A stretch of 58,216 nucleotides of DNA from Chloroflexota bacterium (GTDB lineage Bacteria; Chloroflexota; Anaerolineae; Promineifilales; Promineifilaceae): positions 1 through 58,216 of the forward strand of contig JAHDEN010000005.1 of assembly GCA_020628815.1 (NCBI GenBank), in the 5' to 3' direction. The notes under the pieces were generated by a model that did not search any database, was not told the origin of the DNA, and was given only the letters and a program-made list of their open reading frames with translations. The position numbers and the translations under genes are program-made. How positions within the stretch are numbered: the first letter of the stretch is position 1; every line of letters begins with the position of its first letter. Positions 46,129 to 54,700 of the stretch are shown piece after piece.

Positions 46129-46671
46129 ATGATTTTGTCAGATACTTTCTTAAATTACCTAACGACAGGCTTTATTGTTTTTCTGGGGCTGTTTATCGCG
46201 CTATGGATTAGTTTGATCATCTGGGCATACAGAGATATGCGGCTACGATCTAGAGACTTGTTTGCTCAAGTTTTGACCATTTTAGTCGTGACCCTGCTGC
46301 CTATAATCGGCATCTTGATCTACCTGATTTTGCGGCCGTCAGAAACATTGGCAGAAGCTTTTGAGCGATCACTGCTTGAAGAAACGCTTTTGCAAGAAAT
46401 TGAGAAAAAAGCTTCATGCCCTGGCTGTTCTAGACATGTTGAAAACGACTGGCAAATTTGCCCATATTGTCATGTTCGCCTCAAACGAGCTTGCATTAAC
46501 TGCTCCCAAATGGTTGAAATGCAGTGGGCGATCTGTCCGTATTGTGCAGTTGAACAACCGGTTGAAATTAGCAATGTTGATCAAGAGCCTGATAGGCTAG
46601 CATTGCAGGATGATGATCAAAGCATACTCTTTGACGAGGAAGAACCCACCGGCTGGTCGATTAGTGACTGA
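46129..46671 (+). CDS. Membrane protein with double zinc ribbon
   Basis: 180 residues. Two helices at the N-terminus (about 11-33 and 46-67) resemble the PLDc_N-type anchor, with LTILVVTLLPIIGILIYLILRP. A helical linker follows, then two Cys-x-x-Cys zinc-ribbon pairs: CPGC...CPYC and CINC...CPYC (about 97-140). The C-terminus is acidic. Such proteins probably recruit partners at the membrane through the zinc ribbon; no specific function is known to me. The start has no ribosome site but sits right behind a strong -10 element. Confidence 0.75.
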   Translation: MILSDTFLNYLTTGFIVFLGLFIALWISLIIWAYRDMRLRSRDLFAQVLTILVVTLLPIIGILIYLILRPSETLAEAFERSLLEETLLQEIEKKASCPGCSRHVENDWQICPYCHVRLKRACINCSQMVEMQWAICPYCAVEQPVEISNVDQEPDRLALQDDDQSILFDEEEPTGWSISD

Positions 46672-46792
46672 TCAACCCATTTTCACAATTTAATTTGGGT
46701 CTAAATTGTTATCCAAAAAGAAAGAGGGAGCGTTTACAATATACCCGTTCGAAATTTTGAAAAATTTAATAGTTTAACCTTCTCACATCTCT

Positions 46793-48592
46793 ATGAAGAA
46801 AAGATATCTTTTAGCAATGACACTTTTTTTGGGGGCTTGCTTATTTGGAGTAGCCAGTTTGGGTGCAGGTGGGTATTTAATCTACGAATATGGAGACCCC
46901 ACAAATGGGGAATCTGCCGTTGGTAGTAATCAATATCAAACTGACTCTAATCTTTCGCTATCTCCAATTTCTGGCTCTGGCGAGGTCACTGCCTTAAATT
47001 ACTCTGAGCTAGTACAAGATGGATCTAGCGAAACCCGGCTTGGAGTCGTTGTTGACACATCAACATACTCTCATCAAATCAGTCCGTTTATTTACGGGAT
47101 CAATTTCTCGGATAGACAAACATTAACTGAATTAAATATCCCTGTTCGCCGATGGGGTGGTAATGCAACCACACGTTATAACTATCGGACAGACGTATCC
47201 AATAGGGGAAGCGATTGGTTTTTTGAAAACGTGCCTAACGAGCAAACCGATGTTGCTAATCTTCCTGCAAGTTCAACCTCTAATTTATATTTCAAAGAAA
47301 CCTTGGAAATGAGCATCGATCCCATCGTTACGATCCCGATGATCGGTTGGACACCCAGCGGAACCGGGTATGCTTGTGGCTTCCCTACATCTGTCTATGG
47401 TCAACAGCAGTTTCAAGATCCCTTTCGTCTAGAATGCGGAAATGGGGTAACACAAGATGGTTCTCTTTTGGCTGTGACGGACCCTGCCCTAATTAGCGAG
47501 CCGATTGATGAAACATATGTGAAGGAGTGGATCGCCTTTTTGATCGAGCAGCATGGCTCGGCCGCAGAAGGTGGAATTCGGTTCTACAACCTAGATAATG
47601 AGCCGATGCTGTGGAACAAAACCCATCGAGATGTTCATCCGGATCCCGTCTCTTATGCTGAAATGCGCGAAAAATCTATTACGTATGCTTCGGCCGTAAA
47701 AGAGGCAGATCCTGGGGCCTTAACCTTGGGTCCAGTGACTTGGGGATGGTCCGCTTACTTCAACTCAGCCCTTGATTTGCAAGATGATAGCGCCAGATTT
47801 AATAACCCAGACCAAGAGGCTTATGGTGATCAGCCATTTGTTCAATGGTATTTAGAACAGATGCGGCTGCACGAAGAAGAAACTGGTACGAGAATCTTAG
47901 ACTTCTTTGACTTGCACTACTATTCTGAAGTTCCAGATTTATCCCTTTCAGACGATATTAGCCCTGAGCTAAAACGGAAGCGTTTTAACGCCACCCGCTC
48001 TTTGTGGGATCCAACCTATCGAGACGAAAGTTGGATCAACAAACCGATTATGTTGATCCCACGGATGCATGATTGGGTTGCTGAAACGTATCCTGGAACA
48101 GGTACAGCGATTACGGAATACAATTTTGGCGCTGAGAACCATATTTCGGGTGCGTTGGTACAAGCTGATGCGTTAGGCATCTTCGGCCGAGAGCGGCTGG
48201 ATTTGGCGACGATGTGGGATCCTCCTACAGCAGACCAGCCCGCGGCATATGCTTTTAGAATGTACCGTAACTACGATGGCAACAACAGCACGTTCGGTGA
48301 CTTGTCACTTCCTACCGGGACATTAGATCAAAATCGAGTCTCGATCTACGCTGCACACAGGCAAGAAGATGGGGCGGTCACAATTATGCTCATCAACAAA
48401 AGCCCTATCGTTGAGCCGATCGCTTTAACGTTGCCAGATCAGGCGATGATCGGCCGGGACTTTACTCATTTTCTATATTCAGAAGCCAACCTAAGCCAGA
48501 TTGTTATCGCAGATCAAGCGACAATCCCTCAAGGACAATTAGAGTTAAACCTTCCGGCCGAATCTATGAGCCTGATTGTTATTAATCCATAA
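46793..48592 (+). CDS. Glycoside hydrolase family 44 protein, membrane-anchored or secreted
   Basis: 599 residues. An N-terminal hydrophobic segment (about 6-32) acts as signal or anchor, followed by a Ser-rich spacer. The GH44 catalytic domain begins near 80 with PFIYGINF, then RRWGGNATTRYNYRTD and a DWFFEN segment. YNLDNEPMLWNKTH carries the acid/base Glu and ITEYNFGAEN the nucleophile Glu, as in GH44 endoglucanases and xyloglucanases. A C-terminal beta sandwich ends the protein. It probably cleaves beta-1,4-glucan or xyloglucan outside the cell. It stands alone; no other glycanase or SusCD-like system is near, but the two-module secreted protein at 30.1 kb could be a helper. Confidence 0.9.
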   Translation: MKKRYLLAMTLFLGACLFGVASLGAGGYLIYEYGDPTNGESAVGSNQYQTDSNLSLSPISGSGEVTALNYSELVQDGSSETRLGVVVDTSTYSHQISPFIYGINFSDRQTLTELNIPVRRWGGNATTRYNYRTDVSNRGSDWFFENVPNEQTDVANLPASSTSNLYFKETLEMSIDPIVTIPMIGWTPSGTGYACGFPTSVYGQQQFQDPFRLECGNGVTQDGSLLAVTDPALISEPIDETYVKEWIAFLIEQHGSAAEGGIRFYNLDNEPMLWNKTHRDVHPDPVSYAEMREKSITYASAVKEADPGALTLGPVTWGWSAYFNSALDLQDDSARFNNPDQEAYGDQPFVQWYLEQMRLHEEETGTRILDFFDLHYYSEVPDLSLSDDISPELKRKRFNATRSLWDPTYRDESWINKPIMLIPRMHDWVAETYPGTGTAITEYNFGAENHISGALVQADALGIFGRERLDLATMWDPPTADQPAAYAFRMYRNYDGNNSTFGDLSLPTGTLDQNRVSIYAAHRQEDGAVTIMLINKSPIVEPIALTLPDQAMIGRDFTHFLYSEANLSQIVIADQATIPQGQLELNLPAESMSLIVINP

Positions 48593-48922
48593 TGGCTCTT
48601 ATCAAGTTAAAGAACTTAAGTAACCTCAGATACCGTATTAAATATCAAACGGTATTTCGGATATTTACAAGATAATTAGTTTTGGATAAGAATCAAGACG
48701 CAAGGAGTCTTCCAAAAGAACGGTGTCATCGGGCCTTTAGGCCTTAGATGGCACCGTTCTAGTTGATATGAAGTTAGATATTTGGGCTCAAATAATTTGT
48801 AAAGACTATTTTCAGGCCTTCCGAGCTTAAGCAAAACTCAGGTTAAGTAAAAGTTCTAAGAAAACAAAAAGGCCCTTGAAATTTGAATTTCAAGGGCCTT
48901 TTTGTTTGTCCGAGCGTTAAAG
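48593..48922. other. Intergenic region with two large hairpins
   Basis: No gene is seen. The first hairpin, 48719-48758, has arms AACGGTGTCATC and GATGGCACCGTT (one mismatch) enclosing a second small stem GGCC-TTTA-GGCC; it lacks a T-run and may be a processed structure or a GH44 3' end. The second is the terminator at 48866-48903. Confidence 0.6.
48866..48903. terminator. Bidirectional terminator ending the exopolysaccharide/partner-switch gene run
   Basis: A run of A, then GGCCCTTGAAAT (48871-48882), pairs with ATTTCAAGGGCC and a run of T (48887-48903). It has a four-base loop and is nearly symmetric. It follows the RsbW-like stop codon on the minus strand and can also stop reading from the GH44 side. 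Confidence 0.9.
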
Positions 48923-49342
48923 TTAGATGTTTTTAACAAGACGCCAGTGATTGCTCGTGTCGCTAGATCGATACACAACCTCATCCAGAAGCTGACGCAT
49001 TAAGAACAAGCCGTAGCCATGCACTTGGGCGCCGTCTAGATTTGGGTCTTCGGCCTCGGTTGGGTTAAACGAGGACCCTGTATCGTGAAGATCAACAATG
49101 AGCTGTCTTTGAGGATTACAGATAACCGACATGGCTACCCGGATACGTCCTTGCTGCTCAGAATAGGCATGTTCAACTATGTTGGTGCAAGTTTCATGCA
49201 GTGCTAGTTCAAGGTTATAGGCAAGCATTTCTTTGTCTGTAACTTGGTCAACTCGTTCAAGAATTGCGTTTAGACATGCGCCAATAACGTTTAAATGTTT
49301 ATGTTCTGCTGGTAAATCTAATCGAATGACTGTTTGATCCAT
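48923..49342 (-). CDS. RsbW/SpoIIAB-like anti-sigma-factor-type Ser kinase (HATPase)
   Basis: 139 residues from ATG 49342 (AGAGGG four bases upstream). The GHKL fold is shown by ELALHETCTNIVEHAY (N box with Glu and Asn), LIVDLHDTGSSFNP (the DxG motif) and HGYGLFLMRQLLDEV (glycine loop). Such proteins phosphorylate the conserved Ser of STAS antagonists and bind either the STAS protein or a target. The gene is last in the run, just behind the RsbU-like phosphatase and the STAS gene. The complete kinase-phosphatase-STAS set is therefore encoded together. No sigma-factor gene is adjacent, so the target may be an enzyme or a regulator elsewhere. Confidence 0.9.
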   Translation of the reverse strand: MDQTVIRLDLPAEHKHLNVIGACLNAILERVDQVTDKEMLAYNLELALHETCTNIVEHAYSEQQGRIRVAMSVICNPQRQLIVDLHDTGSSFNPTEAEDPNLDGAQVHGYGLFLMRQLLDEVVYRSSDTSNHWRLVKNI

Positions 49343-49409
49343 AAAACCCTCTTTTGGGGGCAAATACCTGTCAATATAAAAATATTATTGATTATAAAAA
49401 ATAAAAAAA

Positions 49410-50957
49410 TTAAACACCTTTGATAACAATCATTGTTTGATCGTCGTCTTGAGGTCTTCCAGCACTAAAGTTTTTGATTGTTTCATATAACCCATCAAAA
49501 ATACCTTTAGCTGATTTCTTTGAAAGCATTTTGACCACTTTTAGCAAGCGATCATAGCCGAAAAGCTCATCGTCATGATTGCTGGCTTCACTGAAGCCGT
49601 CGGTCATAACGACTAAAACATCGTCTTTGCGAAAAATAACTTCTTGGTCTTCGGCAAGGCTGGTGGGAAGAACACCAATCGCTGTACCATCTGCTTCAAA
49701 TAAAACAGGCTCTCCATCGTAAGGGCAAAAGACTACCGGTGAGTGCCCTGCATTTGCATACATTAACCGCCGCTCTTCATGGTGATATTGGCCCACGAAT
49801 ACGGTGGCAAACATACTGACTTCTGTAAAGTCGTCATATAACTCTGAATTGCAATCATCTAAGATCACTTCAGGAGTTGGTGTAGGGTCTACAGTTGTTT
49901 TTGTTCGCATTACTGTACGGCTCATTGCCATCAGCAGTGCAGCAGGCATTCCTTTCCCAGACACGTCTCCCACACAGAAGGTAAACGGCCGATCTGGTCT
50001 GTCTACAAAGGCGTAGTAATCGCCACCAACTTGTGACGCTGGCTCTGATCCTGCCCACAAATCAAGCCCCTCAACTTCTGGGAACTTGGTGGGCAATAAC
50101 CTAAGCTGCACACGTTTGGCAAGGTCAGCCTCGACCTGCAGCTTTGATTGTTCAATGCTTTCTTGGAACAAAATTAGATGTTCCATTCTGCTTCCCGCAT
50201 GTTCAGCAATTACTTTAAGTAATTTAATGTCAGGGAATTCGAATTCAGCATCTTTTTTATTGATTAAGCCGATAGCGGCCGTGATTTGATCTCGAATGAC
50301 GACGGGGTGGACGAGAAGCCCTCTTAAACCGGCCCGGCTGTACTCTGTTTCTGTCAAATTTAGCAGCAAGTACTCAGAGGTATCCGCCACTTTGGTTAAG
50401 CATGATTGAATTAATTCATCATCTAATTTGACTTCAGGATAATGTTCTACTTTTGAAGTCCCATCCGGCTGTTGGATTAGGACAAAAGCTGCTTCACACG
50501 AAACTAACTCAGTCGCGATTTTTGCTACCTGCGTTAGTAAATCATCCAGCTCCAAGTGATTACGAGTTGCTTCTGTAAGCCCATAAACGGCCAAGAGCTG
50601 ATCTTGCGTGTCGATCAGTCTCTCTGTCATACCGTTCAGCTCATTTTCCATTCGAGCTAAACGGGAGATAAACCCTGCGTTTGCAATTAATGCTTTTTCG
50701 GCCGCAGGGTTTCCAACACCGTCTACTACTAGTTCGCCAACATCTTCACCGTTAATCCGAATCGGAGCCGACATTGATGGGGTGATATCGATCACCCCTT
50801 TTGGCCAAGCTGCCAGTCGGGCACCATTAGCCCAAACCGACAAGGAAGTGGCCCCCGCCGTTTGCCACGCATCTGCCAACGACCGGAATTGACTCCGTTG
50901 GCCCGAAATGACCGTTGAGATCATTCGAGCTTCGGGTGAAAGTTTAGCTTTACTCAT
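49410..50957 (-). CDS. GAF-domain PP2C/SpoIIE-type Ser phosphatase (RsbU-like)
   Basis: 515 residues. An N-terminal region of about 100 residues is unassigned, a coiled segment (about 100-125) follows, then GAF at about 130-270. A linker helix leads to a SpoIIE-type PP2C domain (about 285-515) with metal-binding GGDYY, GDVSGKGMPAALLM, YANAGHSP, VVMTDGFSEA and DDDQTM. It should dephosphorylate STAS-domain Ser-P when its GAF senses a ligand. This phosphatase would oppose the RsbW-like kinase encoded next. It starts 21 bases after the STAS gene, so the three genes are likely co-transcribed. Confidence 0.93.
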   Translation of the reverse strand: MSKAKLSPEARMISTVISGQRSQFRSLADAWQTAGATSLSVWANGARLAAWPKGVIDITPSMSAPIRINGEDVGELVVDGVGNPAAEKALIANAGFISRLARMENELNGMTERLIDTQDQLLAVYGLTEATRNHLELDDLLTQVAKIATELVSCEAAFVLIQQPDGTSKVEHYPEVKLDDELIQSCLTKVADTSEYLLLNLTETEYSRAGLRGLLVHPVVIRDQITAAIGLINKKDAEFEFPDIKLLKVIAEHAGSRMEHLILFQESIEQSKLQVEADLAKRVQLRLLPTKFPEVEGLDLWAGSEPASQVGGDYYAFVDRPDRPFTFCVGDVSGKGMPAALLMAMSRTVMRTKTTVDPTPTPEVILDDCNSELYDDFTEVSMFATVFVGQYHHEERRLMYANAGHSPVVFCPYDGEPVLFEADGTAIGVLPTSLAEDQEVIFRKDDVLVVMTDGFSEASNHDDELFGYDRLLKVVKMLSKKSAKGIFDGLYETIKNFSAGRPQDDDQTMIVIKGV

Positions 50958-50978
50958 GGTAGGGTTAATTCAGCTTAG

Positions 50979-51320
50979 TTAAGCTGTAAATGCCCCAACA
51001 GCTTCTTCTTCTAAGTTAAAGATTTCGAAAGCACGATCTAAGCGAGTTAACTCAAAAATCATACGTACGGGTTGTTTAAGGTTTGAAAGACGCAAATCTC
51101 CGTCCAGTTGACGGCAACGTTTCATCGCTTGAACAAGAGTTGCCAAAGCGGTTGAGTCAACAAACACAACGTTTTCCAGATTAACGATCACGTTAGGTGG
51201 CTTACGGTTGGTCATAACTTCTTCAAGCCATTCGTTGGCTTTTGGTGCGGAATACGCGTCGAAACGACCTTCCAACTCCATGACAATAATGTCTCCGGCT
51301 TCGTGTGATTTAATTTCCAT
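50979..51320 (-). CDS. STAS-domain anti-anti-sigma-type protein (SpoIIAA/RsbV-like)
   Basis: 113 residues; AGGAG lies ten bases before ATG 51320. The fold is a single STAS domain: IVMELEGRFDAYSAP, then VIVNLENVVFVDSTALATLV with Asp55 and the phosphorylatable Ser56, then LRLSNLKQPVRMIFELTRLD. The unphosphorylated form would bind the RsbW-like kinase and free its partner. The 195-base gap upstream carries an 8-bp hairpin (51365-51372 with 51386-51393) in the leader, so this trio may have its own promoter within the larger run. Confidence 0.94.
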   Translation of the reverse strand: MEIKSHEAGDIIVMELEGRFDAYSAPKANEWLEEVMTNRKPPNVIVNLENVVFVDSTALATLVQAMKRCRQLDGDLRLSNLKQPVRMIFELTRLDRAFEIFNLEEEAVGAFTA

Positions 51321-51364
51321 TTATTGATAACTCCTACTTCGAGAGAATGATAACGGGTTGATTT

Positions 51365-51393
51365 AAGCTGTGACATTTTTTGCTCCACAGCTT
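51365..51393 (-). promoter_or_regulatory. Hairpin in the leader of the STAS-phosphatase-kinase trio
   Basis: AAGCTGTG at 51365-51372 is exactly complementary to 51386-51393 (CACAGCTT). On the minus strand the loop contains GGAGC. It lies 45 to 73 bases before the STAS start codon. It may be an operator or a translational control hairpin. Confidence 0.4.
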
Positions 51394-51516
51394 GATAATG
51401 AATTAAAGTCCTGAAAATTTATTAAATTGATTAACTTTCAGAGGTAGACTACCACTATTTTACTCTGTAAATTGTAACTTTTGACATAATTGGAACAAAA
51501 GTAATGGGTGAATTTT

Positions 51517-53094
51517 TCAGGAAAACAATAGGTTTTTCACCCATCTGGGGACAGTTTTTAGCAAAATCCGGCAATCTTCGTAAAAACTGCGCATAGCAAC
51601 ATAGTAGACATCGTAAATTAATGCTGACGTAACTCGGTTATTATTTGATTGCTCGGTGTACCATAAACCGGTAAAACCGGCGCTAAAACTGTAACGCTGA
51701 AACTGCCATTCTTCGTTTAGCTGATCGGCTTCGGCCAGAGACAGCGGTTTTACGCCAATAAGAGAAAGTTGTCCACTCATCACCCCAAAAAGCTCAGGTA
51801 TTCGATACAAACCTGTTAGTCGAACCCATTTTGTTAGCAAGCTAGGGTCTCCGTTCTTTTTTAGGGTATTGAAATGTTTTAAGTTGATTCGAGAAGGGGA
51901 GATCACCGCACCGGAAATAATGTCTGAAGGAATAACTCCGATTCTTTCGACAGTAGTAAAAATTCGGCCGGTTCCTAAAAATGCCACAATACAAATCGTG
52001 ACAATCAGTGGTAGCAGTAGAATCAACAGGATGAGTGCGATTGTTTTATCAAAAATCAACCGAAAACCGCTGTTGATTACCGGAGGAGAAGCGCTACTAA
52101 TTAAGAAGGGGTCTGTGATATAAGTTGATTGCCCAGTAGGAACGTCAATAATCAAATTACTCGTAATTATTTTGTTTTCAACATTGACCACTTTGCCAAT
52201 ATACGTTTTTTCAGTCACCGTACTGTGGCGGATGCTGGCATCATCATCAATGATTGAATTTGATCCAACTACTGTATATGGCCCTAATTCGACATCCTTT
52301 CCAATTTGACAGTTATCCCCAATCACGACCGGAGGAAAAATTCGCACAGATGGGTGAATGATATTATTTTTGCCAGCCCAAACCGTTGGCCCAAATTTGT
52401 TTCCCTTAATTGTAGGCAAGTTTAAAAAGGTTAGTTCATCTTTTTCGATTTGACCTGAAAGGGCATTGATAAAGTTTTCTTGTGCTCGCTGAAGCTCCTG
52501 AAAGGTCTCTAATCGGCTCCAATATCCCTTGTGATGAAATGTGTTAACAGCTTGGTTAGATTGGGCTAATAAGGGGAGCAGATCCGATTGGATATCGAAA
52601 AATTGACGTTCCGGGATGTAGTCGAGTATTTCAGGCTCAAACAAATAGCATTCGAGTGGCTCGCTCACACCAGCCGCTCTTGTTTCACGTGACTCATGGC
52701 ACAGGATGGATGTGGCTATACAGTTTGAGTTTCGATGGGATTCAAGCAATGCTGGCATATCAAGGGCTTGATATGTATCTCCCTTGATGACAAGGAATGG
52801 TTCATTTAAAAACCCTCGTGCCCATTTTATTGATCCACCATTGCCGAGAGCATCGCGTTGAAGTGAATATTCAAGGTGAACGCCCCAACGACGGCCGTTA
52901 CCAAACCAAGACTCGATTTGGCCGCTCATATGCTGAATGCAAATGACAATATCATGGATATCAGCATGAGCTAGCTGTTCAATGGTGTAGGACATGATAG
53001 GCTTTCCAGCAACTGGCAACAGCGGGCTAGGCAGCTTGTTTGTTAACGGTGATAATTTTAGTGAATCACCAGTAGCTAAAATTAAAGCTTTCAT
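51517..53094 (-). CDS. Nucleotidyltransferase-hexapeptide protein fused to a degenerate polyprenyl-phosphate sugar-transferase domain
   Basis: 525 residues in three parts. Residues 1-215 are an NDP-sugar pyrophosphorylase fold (SPLLPVAGKPIMSYTIEQL, VIKGDTYQALDM). The catalytic GxGTR loop is replaced by TGDSLK and the Lys of PKPL by Ser. Residues 230-315 are a left-handed hexapeptide repeat helix (NIIHPSVRIFPPVVIGDNC, ELGPYTVVG). Residues 343-525 resemble a bacterial sugar transferase, with one membrane-inserting helix (345-372) and the ending DCRILLKTVPRWV. The essential Asp-Glu of SIDELPQ is Tyr430-Arg431 and GPRP is GVKP. Both enzyme halves appear inactive, suggesting a scaffold or regulatory subunit for the intact transferase encoded at 54.7 kb. 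It lies 26 bases after the WecG-STAS gene. Confidence 0.8.
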   Translation of the reverse strand: MKALILATGDSLKLSPLTNKLPSPLLPVAGKPIMSYTIEQLAHADIHDIVICIQHMSGQIESWFGNGRRWGVHLEYSLQRDALGNGGSIKWARGFLNEPFLVIKGDTYQALDMPALLESHRNSNCIATSILCHESRETRAAGVSEPLECYLFEPEILDYIPERQFFDIQSDLLPLLAQSNQAVNTFHHKGYWSRLETFQELQRAQENFINALSGQIEKDELTFLNLPTIKGNKFGPTVWAGKNNIIHPSVRIFPPVVIGDNCQIGKDVELGPYTVVGSNSIIDDDASIRHSTVTEKTYIGKVVNVENKIITSNLIIDVPTGQSTYITDPFLISSASPPVINSGFRLIFDKTIALILLILLLPLIVTICIVAFLGTGRIFTTVERIGVIPSDIISGAVISPSRINLKHFNTLKKNGDPSLLTKWVRLTGLYRIPELFGVMSGQLSLIGVKPLSLAEADQLNEEWQFQRYSFSAGFTGLWYTEQSNNNRVTSALIYDVYYVAMRSFYEDCRILLKTVPRWVKNLLFS

Positions 53095-53120
53095 GTGGAG
53101 GAAGAATTGGTGTGGGGGAG

Positions 53121-54524
53121 TTAGTCTGTTTTGATGATGGGGTAGATCGCATCAAATTTAACGAGTTTTAGAATTCTTAGGACATCATCAGAGCAGTTTG
53201 CGAGAAAAAACTCACCTTCAGGTGTTACTACTTCTCGATTGATCTTAACAACTGCTGCGAGTCCTGCACTTGTTAAGAGACGCGTGTTTGAAAAATCTAG
53301 AATCAGACTTTTTTCAGCTTCGTAATTGTCAACTGCAGTTTGATATAGTGCATCAGACGTTGTCGCATCAAAGATAGAAGGTATTGGTATTGATACTGAT
53401 TCTTCGAGTACTTCGATTGATTTAAGTTCTTTGATTTTGCCGGATTGAGACAGTTCTCTTAATTCAAAGAAGCGATCTAGTTTGAGCAAATTTAACGTTT
53501 TCATTAACTGGCGCGGAACATTGATTAGGTTGATGTCTCCCAATCTGTCTCGAGCGGTGCGCGTAAAGGCCAAGATTGTGCCAATAGCGACGCTATCTAA
53601 GAAGGTAACGTGTTCGAGATCCAGCTCAAGATGCTCAGTCTGTTGCAGTGCGCTTTCAAGAAGCTCGGTTAAGTGTCGGTTATTCGACATGTCGATTCGG
53701 CCGTACAAACTAACAACGGCGATATCTTGATTCACAACAACTTTCGATTTGTCGGTATTTTGCGTGTTTCCACGATCGGACCGCATATGCCACCATTGGC
53801 TAATGAAAAATCGAGAAAACCCAGTTAGGTCATTGTAGTAACGCTCAACCAAGCGCTTAGGGTCTGAGAACATCCGAAATAACCATTCAGTGCCGGTATT
53901 TTGCATCCACAAAGGTGCGCGGGTTTGTTTGCCTGCAATAAAATCTAAGGTGCCGCCAATGCCAATGGCTACGGCCGCTCCTAGTTTGTTTTTATGCATA
54001 CTAATAAATTTTTCTTGCTTAGGATTTCCCAACGCGACAAGCAGAATGTCCGGTTTGGCGGCCTTGATATCATCAATATACTTTTGATCCATATCGATCA
54101 ATGATGTAAAGGGTGGGGAGGCTGTTCCAACAATATTAAGCCCTGGATTGTTATCAGTTAGAATTTTTGCCGCTTTTTCGGCAACCCCGTCAACGCTACC
54201 AAAAAGGTAAACCGAGAGTCCATTTTTCGCAGCTTTGGTAGCCAGAGCCGGAATCATGTCTGCACCAGCAACCCGTTCTGCAATATCGACTCCCAATAAC
54301 CGAGCGCCCCAGACCAATGGCATCCCATCTGGGGTGGCGAGATCCGCCTCCTGTAAGATAAAACGGAGTTCTGGATCTTCGGCCGCTTTAACAACAAAAT
54401 CAGCGTTAACGGTGGCAACTTGCCTTGTACGGCCGTCTTCTCTCCCCATTCGAATCAGTTCGATTATGCGGTCCAAAGACTCATCCATTGTAAGATTGTC
54501 GATTGGCACACCCGCAATAATCAA
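53121..54524 (-). CDS. WecG/TagA-type glycosyltransferase fused to two STAS domains
   Basis: 467 residues. Residues 1-245 are a GT26 enzyme: TVNADFVVKAAED, then DLATPDGMPLVWGARLLG with Asp66 at the expected catalytic position, VYLFGSVDGVAEKAA, LLVALGNPKQEKFI and the appendage GTEWLFRMFSDPKRLVERYY. Residues 262-360 form a STAS domain with HVTFLDSVAIGTI (Asp310-Ser311). Residues 372-467 form a second, with NTRLLTSAGLAAVV (Ser419). Enzymes of this type add ManNAcA, ManNAc or GlcNAc-like sugars to a lipid-linked acceptor. STAS domains are normally separate phospho-switch proteins, so this enzyme is probably a direct target of the kinase-phosphatase pair encoded downstream. The start is TTG 54524, without a clear ribosome site. 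Confidence 0.9.
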   Translation of the reverse strand: MIIAGVPIDNLTMDESLDRIIELIRMGREDGRTRQVATVNADFVVKAAEDPELRFILQEADLATPDGMPLVWGARLLGVDIAERVAGADMIPALATKAAKNGLSVYLFGSVDGVAEKAAKILTDNNPGLNIVGTASPPFTSLIDMDQKYIDDIKAAKPDILLVALGNPKQEKFISMHKNKLGAAVAIGIGGTLDFIAGKQTRAPLWMQNTGTEWLFRMFSDPKRLVERYYNDLTGFSRFFISQWWHMRSDRGNTQNTDKSKVVVNQDIAVVSLYGRIDMSNNRHLTELLESALQQTEHLELDLEHVTFLDSVAIGTILAFTRTARDRLGDINLINVPRQLMKTLNLLKLDRFFELRELSQSGKIKELKSIEVLEESVSIPIPSIFDATTSDALYQTAVDNYEAEKSLILDFSNTRLLTSAGLAAVVKINREVVTPEGEFFLANCSDDVLRILKLVKFDAIYPIIKTD

Positions 54525-54537
54525 TAATTTTCGGATC

Positions 54538-54571
54538 AGAATATCTCATTTTGATTTGGAAGAGATATTCT
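54538..54571. promoter_or_regulatory. 10-bp perfect inverted repeat just upstream of the WecG-STAS gene
   Basis: AGAATATCTC at 54538-54547 is exactly complementary to 54562-54571, with a 14-base spacer. The inner end lies 13 bases before the TTG start, a position suited to an operator or to a hairpin controlling translation. The 176-base gap here may hold an internal promoter. Confidence 0.45.
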
Positions 54572-54700
54572 TAGGAGTTGAGTTAGCCATATGGAAACCA
54601 GATTCTGCTAATGACATAGTTTGGTTAGACAGATGCTGTTAAGTTGAAGTAGCTTTTCTGGTGCAGAAGGTTCTCTTCAAATTAAATTTGCACGATGAAT

